Positions 31,980 through 40,718 of a stretch of DNA of 64,000 bases are shown in pieces. Every line of letters begins with the position of its first letter. Position 1 is the stretch's first letter. This DNA is from Lachnospiraceae bacterium YSD2013 (GTDB lineage: Bacteria > Bacillota > Clostridia > Lachnospirales > Lachnospiraceae). The DNA lies in contig FMTX01000012.1 in assembly GCA_900100895.1 (NCBI GenBank), forward strand, positions 62,001-126,000, in the 5' to 3' direction. The position numbers and the translations under genes were made by a program. The notes under the pieces are model-generated. The model was not told where the DNA came from. It worked only from the letters and a program-made list of their open reading frames with translations, and searched no databases.

Positions 31980-32282
31980 ATGGCTAAAATAGATAAAGTG
32001 CTGATATGCAAGGCACTCGGAGATTCCAACAGACTTGAAATAGTTAAGATGCTTTCGGGGCGGGAACAATGCGGATGCAGGCTTCTAGAAAGGTTTGACA
32101 TTACACAGCCCACTCTTTCCCATCATATGAAGATTCTGGTGGATTCAGGGCTGGTAAACGACAGAAAAGAAGGCAAGTGGCACTACTATTCAATCAATAC
32201 AGAAGCCATGAAAGAATTCTGCGATTTTATTAAAACTCTCTGTAATGGCAGCGCCGGCAAATGTTGCAAGGGAGGAGAGTGA
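31980..32282 (+). CDS. arsR: ArsR/SmtB-family metal(loid)-responsive repressor
   Basis: A 100-residue protein. ATG 31980 is taken; a GTG at 31971 has poorer spacing. The winged HTH reads LGDSNRLEIVKMLSGREQCGCRLLERFDITQPTLSHHMKILVDSGLV. The metalloid site C-G-C (about 32-34) lies at the start of the recognition helices, as in ArsR of plasmid R773 type, and the tail has GKCCKGGE. It represses its own operon until As(III) or a similar thiophilic ion binds. The downstream permease it should control is truncated. Confidence 0.85.
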   Translation: MAKIDKVLICKALGDSNRLEIVKMLSGREQCGCRLLERFDITQPTLSHHMKILVDSGLVNDRKEGKWHYYSINTEAMKEFCDFIKTLCNGSAGKCCKGGE

Positions 32283-32443
32283 TGGGAAATTTTATGCAGA
32301 CACAGATACTGGGGATGGAGTGGTTAAGCACGTTGATTGGCCGGCTGCTTTCGTCCTTGGGGCTGGATATAGAGAGCAGGATTGGCAGCAGCATACATGA
32401 TTTCTTCGTCGATGGTGGATTTGGCAAGGGGTGTAATATATGA
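32282..32443 (+). pseudogene. Truncated permease (ArsP/UPF0718-like)
   Basis: This frame overlaps the arsR stop (ATGA). It begins MGNFMQTQILGMEWLSTLIG then RLLSSLGLDIESRIGSSIHDFF, which is the N-terminal cytoplasmic helix of the permease normally encoded after arsR in clostridia (about 300 residues, eight or more membrane segments). After about 40 residues it jumps to FVDGGFGKGCNI and stops. No membrane segment remains, so metal efflux from this locus is probably lost while the regulator is retained. Confidence 0.6.
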
Positions 32444-32880
32444 TTACAATAAGAGAATGTGACGATTACGAAGCGGCAAAGAACCTTATTTTGGAATACT
32501 CCCAAATAAAAGGCGCTGAAGCCTGTTTTGTATCGCTTGACAGAGAATTGGCCGATTTGGCCGGCTTTTATAAGGACGGAGCACTGCTGTTAGGCTATGA
32601 TGAAGGTAACCCTGTTGCAACGATAGCCATTAAGAAGATTAATGATGATCGGGCTGAGGCAAAGAGATTATATGTAAAGCCGGAATGCAGAGGGAAAGGT
32701 TACGCAAGACCTATGCTTAATGCAATGCTTGACAAATGCCGTGAACTTAAGTTCAAAGAAGTCAGATTTACCACAAAACCCGCAGTAATGAGCATAGGAT
32801 ACGCCTTATATCAGAAGATGGGATTTGAGGAACTGGAGAATGATGAGGAAACTGTGCTGATGCGCATGAAATTGGATTGA
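32440..32880 (+). CDS. GNAT family N-acetyltransferase
   Basis: A 146-residue GNAT. Motif A is ECRGKGYARPMLNAML (about 86-101) after AEAKRLYVKP, and the C-terminal IGYALYQKMGFEEL is typical. Its ATG overlaps the stop of the truncated permease, so it is now translated from the arsR transcript and could be induced by metalloid. It may acetylate a small amine. The specific substrate is unknown. Confidence 0.9.
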   Translation: MITIRECDDYEAAKNLILEYSQIKGAEACFVSLDRELADLAGFYKDGALLLGYDEGNPVATIAIKKINDDRAEAKRLYVKPECRGKGYARPMLNAMLDKCRELKFKEVRFTTKPAVMSIGYALYQKMGFEELENDEETVLMRMKLD

Positions 32881-32996
32881 GTCAAAAATGGTTCCGCTTT
32901 CTATGTGTTTTAAATGCAGGACCAACATTTATGAGTTCGGTGGGATACTGGATTGGGATGGAGAAATAGAGAAATAATACTAAGTAACATTAAAAA

Positions 32997-33030
32997 CCCC
33001 GCTTCATGACTGAAGCGAGGGCTCTTTCTT
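32997..33030 (+). terminator. Terminator after the arsR-GNAT operon
   Basis: CCCCGCTTCA (32997-33006) pairs with TGAAGCG-A-GGG (33011-33021) and is followed by CTCTTTCTTTT. Confidence 0.75.
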
Positions 33031-33055
33031 TTCCGGAGGGACCGGAACAATTTTA

Positions 33056-33331
33056 ATGTCCTCTTACAACGCAATTAACGGTGTGAGAACTTCGGAAAAC
33101 AAAGAACTCCTTACCGGAATACTGCGAGACGAATGGCACTATGAAGGACTTGTCATGACCGACTGGTGGTGTCGCTCCGAGCAGTACAAAGAAATCCTGG
33201 CGGGAAACGACCTTAAGATGGCGACAGGCTTTCCGGAGCGCGTTAAACAGGCCATGGAGCTTGGAGCACTCGGCCGCGAAGATCTCCTGACATGTGCAAA
33301 GAGAGTCCTTGCGACGATTCTTAAGTTCTGA
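33056..33331 (+). pseudogene. Fragment of a GH3 beta-glucosidase
   Basis: A 91-residue frame, MSSYNAINGVRTSENKELL then GILRDEWHYEGLVMTDWW, reproduces the catalytic segment of glycoside hydrolase family 3 N-terminal domains, including the nucleophile Asp in V-M-T-D-W-W. Several codons before the ATG (GTGTIL) continue the GH3 sequence, showing the ATG is internal. A complete enzyme needs about 700 residues; both ends are missing. It sits directly behind a terminator without its own promoter, so it is a relic. Confidence 0.75.
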
Positions 33332-33372
33332 GAAAGAAAAAACACAATATACACAAAACCGACATAAAGTAT

Positions 33373-33411
33373 GAAAGTTCCTCATCTTCTCCGATGCAGG
33401 AACTTTTCTTT
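33373..33411 (+). terminator. Intrinsic terminator after the GH3 fragment
   Basis: GAAAGTTCC (33373-33381) pairs with GGAACTTTTC (33399-33408), followed by TTTT. It may be the original terminator of the lost glucosidase gene. Confidence 0.7.
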
Positions 33412-33504
33412 TGCCCGCGCCCCCAAAAGGCCAACGGACGGTCGATTTAGCGCTTTTTTAATCATTCCCTAATACTATATTTGGTGAAAGGATTGGTTAA
33501 AAAT

Positions 33505-34974
33505 ATGAGTCTGCAAGAAAAACACGTATACGAAAGCAACCTGTTAGCCTTCAAACTGGCTTTCATCATTAATGTCTTTGAAATTCTTTCCACCGTTGTC
33601 TACAGAGCCGAAAGGGTAGGCGTCTTAAACACAGCTGCAATGCTGGTTTTGCAATTCATCATCCTGGGAATTTTTGTATTCAGCTTCATAAAGTTCAATC
33701 GGGACGAGAAGGGCAAGTATCTCAGTATGGGCTGTATGCTGGCAGGCTATCTGGTAGTCATACTGGGCTCCGTTCATGTGCCCTATATGTGGGCTTTTGG
33801 ACCGGCACTTCTGATTTTGGTACTGCTTTATACCGACCCCAAACTCACATGTATTACAGCAGGAGCTGTGGTTGGCATTAATTTACTGTATGTCGTTTTG
33901 TTCTTAAATATGTCACTTGAACGTGCCGCGAGACAAAATATGGTATTTACAGATGCGGTATTTGCCTTGCTGATGGGCTTAATGGTCGTATTCTACGTAC
34001 GACTCAGTAACAGACAAAACGTCGAGACCATTGAAGAGATACAGGAAGCCGCCGAAAGGCAAAAGAAAGATGCCGAAATCATTAAGTCAATCGGTGTTCA
34101 GATCGGTGAAAAATTAGAGGAAGCCAACGAAGCTATGGAGTCGCTTTCTTTGAAGGTTACATCCAGTGCCGATGCTTCAGAGGAAATATCACAATCCGTG
34201 ACGTTAACGGCCGAGGCTATTCAGACTCAGACCGAAATGAATGCAAACATCACGGAATCGCTTGAGGACATTGCCCATCAGTCAACCGAAATGCGCAGCA
34301 ACGCAGACGAAGTTACCGACAACATTAAAGACGGCAACACTTTGGTCAAAGAACTGACTGCTAAGGCCCAAGAAGCTTCAGTCATTAACCAAGAGACCGC
34401 CGAGATGACCACAAACCTTCAAAAGTCCGCAGGCACGGTAAAAGATATCGTAGCCGCAATTCTTTCTATATCGGGACAGACAAACCTCCTTGCTTTGAAC
34501 GCTTCCATCGAAGCAGCCAGAGCGGGAGAAGCAGGAAAAGGCTTTGCGGTTGTTGCGGACGAAATACGAGAACTCTCCGAGCATACCAAGGAATCCGCCG
34601 AACAGATAGCGTCTACCATCGACGATCTTATCGACAAGGTCAATACTGCTTCCGATAATATGAATAAGAGCGTTGAATCCGCTAATGAGCAGGGAGAAAT
34701 CATCTCTAAGACCGGCGAGAAGTTTGCAGTCATCCTTGAAAGGGTTTCGGACCTTACAACAAGGGCGACCAAAATCTCCGACAACGTTGATGCCTGTGTA
34801 ACAGCCAACACCGCAGTTATGGACGCAATCAGCAACCTTTCTGCTACATCCGAGGAAGTGGCGGCATCTTCTCAGTCCGCAATCGAGATTAGTGAGGACT
34901 GCAAGAAGGACATGGCTGCCACAAAAGAAATTCTTAATAAGATTCTGGAAATCAGCAGAAGCGGAAACAAGTAA
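33505..34974 (+). CDS. Methyl-accepting chemotaxis protein with multi-span membrane sensor
   Basis: A 489-residue chemoreceptor; the start is set at ATG 33505 ([11 protein letters not shown]). Residues about 15-170 contain five to six hydrophobic segments and no large extracytoplasmic domain, so the signal is likely sensed in or at the membrane. The cytoplasmic part is a long coiled coil with the conserved hairpin tip [39 protein letters not shown] (about 327-365), where CheA and CheW bind. It directs flagellar rotation through the CheA/CheY pathway. The flagellin methylase gene follows. Confidence 0.9.
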   Translation: MSLQEKHVYESNLLAFKLAFIINVFEILSTVVYRAERVGVLNTAAMLVLQFIILGIFVFSFIKFNRDEKGKYLSMGCMLAGYLVVILGSVHVPYMWAFGPALLILVLLYTDPKLTCITAGAVVGINLLYVVLFLNMSLERAARQNMVFTDAVFALLMGLMVVFYVRLSNRQNVETIEEIQEAAERQKKDAEIIKSIGVQIGEKLEEANEAMESLSLKVTSSADASEEISQSVTLTAEAIQTQTEMNANITESLEDIAHQSTEMRSNADEVTDNIKDGNTLVKELTAKAQEASVINQETAEMTTNLQKSAGTVKDIVAAILSISGQTNLLALNASIEAARAGEAGKGFAVVADEIRELSEHTKESAEQIASTIDDLIDKVNTASDNMNKSVESANEQGEIISKTGEKFAVILERVSDLTTRATKISDNVDACVTANTAVMDAISNLSATSEEVAASSQSAIEISEDCKKDMAATKEILNKILEISRSGNK

Positions 34975-34995
34975 TAATTGTTTACAAAGGTTAAT

Positions 34996-35032
34996 ACCTT
35001 CACTGCAGAAATGCGGTGGAGGTGTTTTTTTC
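34996..35032 (+). terminator. Terminator hairpin (repeat family member 3)
   Basis: ACCTTCACTGCA, GAAA, TGCGGTGGAGGT followed by GTTTTTTT. It ends the MCP transcript. The next gene has an extended -10 TGgTATAAT at 35062-35070. Confidence 0.8.
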
Positions 35033-35091
35033 GCAATTAATCACTAGCTGCGCGGCACTTATGGTATAATCCGCATAGGAGAATTTAACAT

Positions 35092-36180
35092 ATGAAACGT
35101 ACCTACCCCGATTATTATGATGACTTTGTGTGCATAGCCGACAAGTGCCCCGAGACTTGCTGCGCCGGTTGGCAGATAGAGATTGATAAGGATGCATTAA
35201 AGCGGTATCGCGACAAGAAGATTGAGACTGTTGATTTTAAGCACGAGTGCTTCTATCAGGACAAAGAAAAACGATGCAAGAACCTAAACGAAAAGGGACT
35301 TTGTAAGCTGATTCTTGAGCATGGCGAAGATATCTTATGCAACACTTGCAGGCTTTTTCCCAGGCACATCGAGGAGTTTGAAAATGTGCGCGAGTATTCC
35401 CTCAGCATTTCCTGCCCGGAAGTCGCACAGTACCTTCTTAAACGCAAAGAACCCGTAACTTACAGAACGGTGGAAGATAGCGAAGCCGATACGGAAGAGT
35501 ACGATACTGAAGAACAGTTGGTTTACATAAAACTGTTTTCACTTCGTGAAGAATTCTTTAAAATTGTGCTTAACAGGACGCTTTCTTTTGCCGAAAAGAC
35601 TGGCAGAATCCTTGCAATCGCAAGAGAATTCCAGAATCAAGCAGATGACGTTTTATTGAGTGACGGCGACATAGAATCAGTTGATGTTGAAGGCGCGATA
35701 GCAGCAGATTATAAGCCTTTGGAAATCAATGCTGACCACCGTTATGAGCTCTTCAAAGTCATGAAAAAGTGGGAATACACCGGCGACGAGTTTAAAGAAG
35801 TGCTTAAGACGACCGAGAAAGCACTGTACAAAGACTGCCCGCAGGATGAGGCAGCCTTGGACCAAGAAATGAGGGCTTCCCTTTCCTCTCAAGGCATGGA
35901 CTGGGACATTGTGACCGAGCAAATCCTTCACTATTTCCTCTACATCTATTTCTGCGGCTCCGCATACGATGAGTACTATTACGGCCAAGCACAGCTCGCA
36001 GTGGCCGCCTGCCTTCATCTAAAAGATTTTGCGCTGGCGCACTTCAAAACACACGGCGCCATCAGTACCGAAGACGTGATATATTTCACATATTTATACG
36101 CAAGAGAACTTGAGCACTCGGTGCCCAATGTCCTTGCAACCGAAAGGTACATGGATGAGCATCCGCTCATAGATACATAA
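35092..36180 (+). CDS. fliB: FliB-family lysine-N-methylase
   Basis: A 362-residue protein with the FliB signature: PDYYDDFVCIADKCPETCCAGWQIEIDKDA at the N-terminus, then HECFYQDKEKRCKNLNEKGLCKL and LCNTCRLFPR. The cysteine-rich layout is characteristic and is thought to hold an iron-sulfur cluster. FliB methylates surface lysines of flagellin in Salmonella and related systems. Placement behind an MCP gene fits a motility role. An extended -10 promoter lies 22 bp upstream, so it has its own transcript, ending at a strong terminator. Confidence 0.85.
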   Translation: MKRTYPDYYDDFVCIADKCPETCCAGWQIEIDKDALKRYRDKKIETVDFKHECFYQDKEKRCKNLNEKGLCKLILEHGEDILCNTCRLFPRHIEEFENVREYSLSISCPEVAQYLLKRKEPVTYRTVEDSEADTEEYDTEEQLVYIKLFSLREEFFKIVLNRTLSFAEKTGRILAIAREFQNQADDVLLSDGDIESVDVEGAIAADYKPLEINADHRYELFKVMKKWEYTGDEFKEVLKTTEKALYKDCPQDEAALDQEMRASLSSQGMDWDIVTEQILHYFLYIYFCGSAYDEYYYGQAQLAVAACLHLKDFALAHFKTHGAISTEDVIYFTYLYARELEHSVPNVLATERYMDEHPLIDT

Positions 36181-36214
36181 AGTCATATCGGCACTATAGA
36201 AATGGTAATTTCCC

Positions 36215-36250
36215 AAGGAGTTCGGCCACCGGCCGAACTCCTTTTTATTT
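36215..36250 (+). terminator. Strong intrinsic terminator after fliB
   Basis: AAGGAGTTCGGCC (36215-36227) and GGCCGAACTCCTT (36231-36243) form a perfect 13-bp stem with a 3-base loop followed by TTTATTT. Confidence 0.9.
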
Positions 36251-36382
36251 AGGCGTTAAGCGGCACCGCTCGATAACATATGTGTAATAGGTCAAATGCT
36301 ATAATTATCAAGTCCGAGTGAAGTGAGAGGAGCATAAGAATTAAGCTCGGATAATTAACAGGCATGGAGGTCCTATAATAAA

Positions 36383-38389
36383 ATGTTATACGCGATGGTA
36401 CCGGCGTCATTGCTGATAATAAACATGATATTGAATGGAGAGTCGCTTAAAAGGTACGGATTTATTGAAAAGAAATCTGATGCAACAAACTCGGTGCCGG
36501 TTCGATACAATTTATTTCTTCTTGCCGCAAGTTTTTATTTTATCGTGGATATGACATGGGGGATTTTATATGAGCACCACGATATACCGGCGCTGTTTCC
36601 GATTATTTATTATTTGACTGTTTTCTATTTCATGTTCATGCTCTTAACCATGCTGGCATGGGTGCGATACATAGTCGCGTTCCTTGACAAGGGCGGCCGT
36701 CGCAGCGCGGTGCTGCTCTACGGAGTGTGGGTGCTGTTCGTAATAGGGCTAATATGCCTTATTGCTAATCGTTATCATCATTTCATGTTTTCTTATAATG
36801 ATGCTCATGAATACGTCGGTGAGTGTGGAAGAAATGTATCATTTTTTATGCAGATCGCATTATATGCGGTAGTTTCGGGATACATGATGTGCGTTGCCGC
36901 CAAAAGCACCGGACGCCAAAAATTCAGATATAAAGCAGTTGCGGCAACAAGTATGGTCCTGGGTGTATTCCTTGTATTCCAGATTCTTTTTGCCCTTTTA
37001 CCTTCATATGCCATAGGACTCATGCTTGGTATTTGCATGGTTCATTCTTTTGTGTTATCCGGTGAAAAGAAGGAAAAAGAAATACATGATCACATTGCTT
37101 CCGTAATGGCGGAAGATTATGAAGCCATATTCTACATTGAAATAGATTCGGGCGAATACCTTTCTTTTGCCAAAAGCAGCAAATACATGACTTTAGATGC
37201 AACGGAATTGGGCAAAGACTTCTATGCTGAAGTTATGGAAAGCATTGATAAGTGCGTATATCCTGAAGACAGGGAGTATGCCAAGAGCTTTTATAATAAA
37301 GAAACCATGTTTAAGAATACTGAGGGACGGCATTCTTTTTCCTTCAAATACAGGGTTATGATTAACGGGGAACCGCGATTCTTCCTGTTCACAATGATGC
37401 GTGACGGCAACAGTCAGTATATTATCTTCTATGAAAAAGATATTGAAGACGAACTTAACGCAGAGAAAGCACAAAAAGAAAATCAGAAAAAGACTGTTAC
37501 CTTCGGACAGATTGCGGAGAGCCTTGCTTCCAACTATGACGTAATCTATTACGTGGATGTGGCGGACTCTTATTATATCGGTTATGAAGTAAATAACATA
37601 TACGGAAAATTGGAAATTGAGAAAGAAGGATATGATTTCTTTGGCGATTCTATCGAAAACATTCCACTGATTGTTCATAAACAGGATCGCGACAAAGTGC
37701 TGGAATTCCTTAATAAAGACAACATGATTTCAAGGCTTGAGAACCGTAAAGACTATAGTATAGACTATCGCATTTTGGACGATGGCAAGTCTCGGTTTAC
37801 GAGGATGAGCGTCCGAAAGAGCAGTGACGGTACTCACTTTATTATAGGCGTCGAGGACATTGATGCCGAAGTTAAGCGAGAGCGGCAGCAGCTTAGAGAA
37901 TTAAAGACGGAAAAAGAACTTGCCAGACGTGATGAACTTACCGGTATCAAGAACAAGACCGCATATAGGGAATTGGAGGAGTCTGCGCAGGGAAACATCG
38001 ACAACGGTATAGATTATCTGACATTTGCATTAGTGGTATGCGATACCAACAACTTAAAGCAGATTAATGATACTCAGGGACATGCCGCAGGTGATGAATA
38101 TATCAAGGCATCAGCGCGCCTTTTATGTGACATTTTCGTACACAGCCCTGTATTCAGAGTGGGCGGTGACGAGTTCGTAGTATTCCTTCGCGGAAATGAT
38201 TACGCAACGAGATATGAGCTGATGGAGAAATTGCGTAATCAGGTCCTTGAAAACAAGCGAGTGGGAGCCGGAGTAATCTTGTCCGCCGGAATGTCTGAAT
38301 ACAAGCCTGAGAGCGACGCCTTTGTATCGGATGTGTTTGAGAGAGCCGACAAAGAAATGTATAAGGACAAAGAAAGACTTAAATCATGA
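36383..38389 (+). CDS. Membrane sensor diguanylate cyclase (GGDEF)
   Basis: A 668-residue protein. Residues about 1-220 carry seven hydrophobic segments. Two PAS-like regions follow (about 240-360 and 375-500, each with YYIEIDSGEY- or YYVDVADSYY-like starts). The C-terminal GGDEF domain (about 515-668) has DELTGIKNKTAYRE, VVCDTNNLKQINDTQGHAAGDEY and the active loop RVGGDEFVVFLRG. Five residues before GGDEF there is no RxxD inhibition site, so product feedback may be weak. It makes cyclic di-GMP and should tie an external signal to motility. An extended -10 (36297-36305) lies upstream, with a TCCGAG/CTCGGA leader hairpin. Confidence 0.9.
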   Translation: MLYAMVPASLLIINMILNGESLKRYGFIEKKSDATNSVPVRYNLFLLAASFYFIVDMTWGILYEHHDIPALFPIIYYLTVFYFMFMLLTMLAWVRYIVAFLDKGGRRSAVLLYGVWVLFVIGLICLIANRYHHFMFSYNDAHEYVGECGRNVSFFMQIALYAVVSGYMMCVAAKSTGRQKFRYKAVAATSMVLGVFLVFQILFALLPSYAIGLMLGICMVHSFVLSGEKKEKEIHDHIASVMAEDYEAIFYIEIDSGEYLSFAKSSKYMTLDATELGKDFYAEVMESIDKCVYPEDREYAKSFYNKETMFKNTEGRHSFSFKYRVMINGEPRFFLFTMMRDGNSQYIIFYEKDIEDELNAEKAQKENQKKTVTFGQIAESLASNYDVIYYVDVADSYYIGYEVNNIYGKLEIEKEGYDFFGDSIENIPLIVHKQDRDKVLEFLNKDNMISRLENRKDYSIDYRILDDGKSRFTRMSVRKSSDGTHFIIGVEDIDAEVKRERQQLRELKTEKELARRDELTGIKNKTAYRELEESAQGNIDNGIDYLTFALVVCDTNNLKQINDTQGHAAGDEYIKASARLLCDIFVHSPVFRVGGDEFVVFLRGNDYATRYELMEKLRNQVLENKRVGAGVILSAGMSEYKPESDAFVSDVFERADKEMYKDKERLKS

Positions 38390-38410
38390 AATAAGAATAT
38401 GTAAGTAGGA

Positions 38411-38445
38411 GCTAGCGCTGTTACAATGTAATGGCGCCTTTTTTT
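38411..38445 (+). terminator. Terminator after the GGDEF gene
   Basis: GCGCTGTTAC (38415-38424), AAT, GTAATGGCGC (38428-38437) with two wobble pairs, followed by C and seven T. Confidence 0.75.
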
Positions 38446-38498
38446 CGTGCTTTTGCAGGAACAATGAGATATAATATGGGACATAGGAGTTTAAGAAA

Positions 38499-38969
38499 AT
38501 GAGTATTGTATACAGTGAAGCTACAAGGGAAGACATTAACGAACTGATACGCATGCGTATCGAATATATGATAGATGATTTCGGGTCGGTTACCGACGAA
38601 GAGCGAAAAGGTATGGAGGCACAGCTCCCTGACTATTTCAATCGCAAACTCGGCACCGAGCTGATTGCTTTTGTGGCCAAGGAGGGCGACAGAATCGTGT
38701 CCGTCGCATACCTGCACATCATCGAAATGCCCGCCAATTCCATCCTCTTAAACGGCCTGTACGCCGACGTCCTGAGCGTCTACACAGAGCCGGCTTACCG
38801 CGGGCAGGGAATCTGCACTCAGCTTATGAAAAATCTTGTGGAATATGGTAAGAGAAGAGGCCTCGGCCGCATCGACCTTTCGGCTACCGACGCAGGATAC
38901 CCGATCTACGCCAAGGTTGGCTTTAAGGACAAAGAACACAGATACCGCGACATGCGCTACAAATTTTAA
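38499..38969 (+). CDS. GNAT family N-acetyltransferase
   Basis: A 156-residue GNAT. Motif A is YRGQGICTQLMKNLVEYGKRRG (about 106-127), preceded by VLSVYTEPA. The C-terminal end GYPIYAKVGFKDKEHRYRDMRY places it with small cytosolic acetyltransferases that act on amines or antibiotics. It opens a run of small genes in the same direction that continues to about 51 kb. The terminator before it suggests its own promoter. Confidence 0.9.
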   Translation: MSIVYSEATREDINELIRMRIEYMIDDFGSVTDEERKGMEAQLPDYFNRKLGTELIAFVAKEGDRIVSVAYLHIIEMPANSILLNGLYADVLSVYTEPAYRGQGICTQLMKNLVEYGKRRGLGRIDLSATDAGYPIYAKVGFKDKEHRYRDMRYKF

Positions 38970-38991
38970 ATGAATCGGGAGAGATAATGCC

Positions 38992-39498
38992 ATGGCAGAC
39001 AAGGCTTTATATGTCCTTGCAGGATATGATGACGATACGGAGAAACTCCTGTCCGGAATACAGAACAAATTATACGAAAAAGGCTTTAGCGGCGTTCAGA
39101 CCAAGGACATCCCCATGCATTTCACCATGGGTTCCTACAACACAGCCAAAGAAGAAGAGCTCAAGGAACGCCTTCGCAGAATAGCCGACACTCACAAGCC
39201 TTTCAAGGCAGAGTTTAACCACGTAGGCCTTTTCAGACTGCCTGCGAACGACGTTCTTTTTGTGGCACCCGAAGTGAGCAAGGAAATGCTTCTTTTGAAG
39301 GACGAATTTATGGACAGCGAAGACCCCTTCGGCTGGTCGGCCCACACCACAATGATAATAGACAAGCCCGACGTAATAGCCGAGGCCACACAGATAGTAT
39401 TAAGCGAACTGCCGATTCCAACCGGAACAGTCACCACACTCCATCTGTTTGAGTTCTGGCCTACCAGGCATATTATGTCGGTGAAGCTTAAAGGCTGA
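38992..39498 (+). CDS. 2H phosphoesterase (2'-5' RNA ligase-like)
   Basis: A 168-residue protein with the two histidine motifs of the 2H superfamily: MHFTMG (H-x-T, about 39-44) and AHTTMI (H-x-T, about 118-123). The spacing fits the bilobal fold. Family members open 2',3'-cyclic phosphates, act in tRNA repair or cleave cyclic or 2'-5' linked oligonucleotides, including virus-made enzymes that destroy immune second messengers. The substrate is not evident. It follows the GNAT by 22 bp and is probably co-transcribed. Confidence 0.8.
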   Translation: MADKALYVLAGYDDDTEKLLSGIQNKLYEKGFSGVQTKDIPMHFTMGSYNTAKEEELKERLRRIADTHKPFKAEFNHVGLFRLPANDVLFVAPEVSKEMLLLKDEFMDSEDPFGWSAHTTMIIDKPDVIAEATQIVLSELPIPTGTVTTLHLFEFWPTRHIMSVKLKG

Positions 39499-39547
39499 TA
39501 CAGTAATTGGGATTTGTACGGCCGATATCCTGTTTATGGATATTATT

Positions 39548-39877
39548 ACATGCGAGCAGACAAGTGGTTGGAATATACGTGTATGGATTTTTACATGATT
39601 ATTGGTTAAGACATGCGAGATCTCAACGAAGCTAAATACGCATGTTCGTATTTGGGATTGGTTGCAAATGAATACATGCGAAGTGACCCTTGAGCAGAAT
39701 AAGCATGAAAGGTAATACATGCAAAAATATCATGAATCATTATTCGCATGTTCGCGTTTCGAATATGTAATAGATACATACATGAGGAAAAGAATAGGCA
39801 CGAAATTCGCATGCTTTTAACTTTTTGGTCACGCAGATGTGGACACGCAAATTTGACTCAATATCAGATTCGCATGT
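39548..39877. repeat. Cluster of ACATGCGA / TTCGCATGT motifs
   Basis: In this gene-free stretch of about 415 bp an 8-9 base motif recurs in both orientations: ACATGCGA at 39548, 39611 and 39674; its complement TCGCATGT (or one mismatch) at about 39638, 39744, 39808 and 39870. Looser copies (ACATGCAA 39718, ACATGAGG 39779) also occur. Two copies extend to CGCATGTTCG. Intervals are about 63 bp for the + copies. It is not a CRISPR array, since spacers are irregular and copies change orientation. It may be a regulator-binding cluster upstream of the tautomerase gene or a decayed repeat element. No ORF of interest was found. Confidence 0.55.
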
Positions 39878-39914
39878 CAAAGAGAACAACTTCAAATTTA
39901 TAAAGGAGGCATCC

Positions 39915-40145
39915 ATGCCACACGTAGAGATAAACTGCTTTCCGGGCAGGAGTGATGAACAAAAGAAGGCCTGTGCCGAGAAAATAGCTGATGTAATAGC
40001 AGAGACTCTTGGTTGCAAGACATCGAGCGTTTCGGTAGCAATTAAGGAAATAGCCGAAGACGACTGGAAAGAATCAGTCTGGGACAAAAAGATTGTTCCT
40101 GACAAAGAAAGCCTGTACAAAGAACCCGGATACTCTTGCGATTAA
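39915..40145 (+). CDS. 4-oxalocrotonate tautomerase-family protein
   Basis: A 76-residue protein starting at ATG 39915 (AAAGGAGG upstream), which puts proline directly after Met; Pro-1 is the catalytic base of this family, so the earlier in-frame start 39825 is rejected. PHVEINCFPGRSDEQKKACAEKIADVI is the typical beta-alpha-beta unit. The family interconverts keto and enol forms of small acids and is often dechlorinating or detoxifying. The length is normal for the small subunit type. Confidence 0.85.
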   Translation: MPHVEINCFPGRSDEQKKACAEKIADVIAETLGCKTSSVSVAIKEIAEDDWKESVWDKKIVPDKESLYKEPGYSCD

Positions 40146-40205
40146 TTCAAGTAACAAGGGAACGCCTAAAGATAGCAGACTAACTATAGATTTATGGGGG
40201 CAAAT

Positions 40206-40685
40206 ATGACTAAAGAAGAATTAATGAATCTCGTCAATCGTTCTCTTTGCGCAACGATTGGCTATACCGACGAAGCCGGCAGGCAGAATGTTCGCAGAGT
40301 ATTCTGCGTATGGCACAAGGGACTCGGCAGACACTTGATTTCTACCAATACAAGCTCAGCTCATGTTCAAAGTCTGCAAAAGAACGATAATGCCTGTCTT
40401 TATTTCGCTGACGATTCGAGGTTTGAGGGGCTCTGCCTGTTTGGTAAATTTGTGGTTCATTTTGAGAAGGAGTATAGAGAGCTTCTTTGGAATGAAGGCG
40501 ATGAAAAGTACTACCCGAAGGGCGTAGAAGATGAAGACTACTGCATATTGGAGTTTATAGCCGACGGTGGACGCTTTTATCGTTACGACGGAAAAGGCGA
40601 TTTGTCGGCATCCGAGATTGAGGCATACGATAAAGGCAGAGAGTTTGAGAACGGATACGACGCTGCTAACCAAAGCATAGAATAA
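40206..40685 (+). CDS. Pyridoxamine 5'-phosphate oxidase-like flavoprotein
   Basis: A 159-residue protein of the split-barrel FMN-binding fold. The start is ATG 40206 with GGGGGC upstream. It matches general stress protein 26-like members: CATIGYTDEAGRQNVRRVFCVW, then HLISTNTSSAHVQSLQKNDNACLYFADD, the N-terminal strands that bind FMN phosphate. Such proteins reduce or oxidise unknown small substrates, often in stress. It stands between the tautomerase and a GNAT in the small-gene array. Confidence 0.8.
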   Translation: MTKEELMNLVNRSLCATIGYTDEAGRQNVRRVFCVWHKGLGRHLISTNTSSAHVQSLQKNDNACLYFADDSRFEGLCLFGKFVVHFEKEYRELLWNEGDEKYYPKGVEDEDYCILEFIADGGRFYRYDGKGDLSASEIEAYDKGREFENGYDAANQSIE

Positions 40686-40718
40686 ATATGTGCAGTTATA
40701 GGAGGGTTAAGGAATCAG

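Noticed and set aside
32889-32978. 29-codon frame MVPLSMCFKCRTNIYEFGGI and following residues
   Set aside because: No ribosome binding site or recognised family; it may be gene debris but could not be supported.
39548-39877. CRISPR array
   Set aside because: The repeated word is only 8-9 bases, changes orientation and has irregular spacing; no cas gene is in the window.
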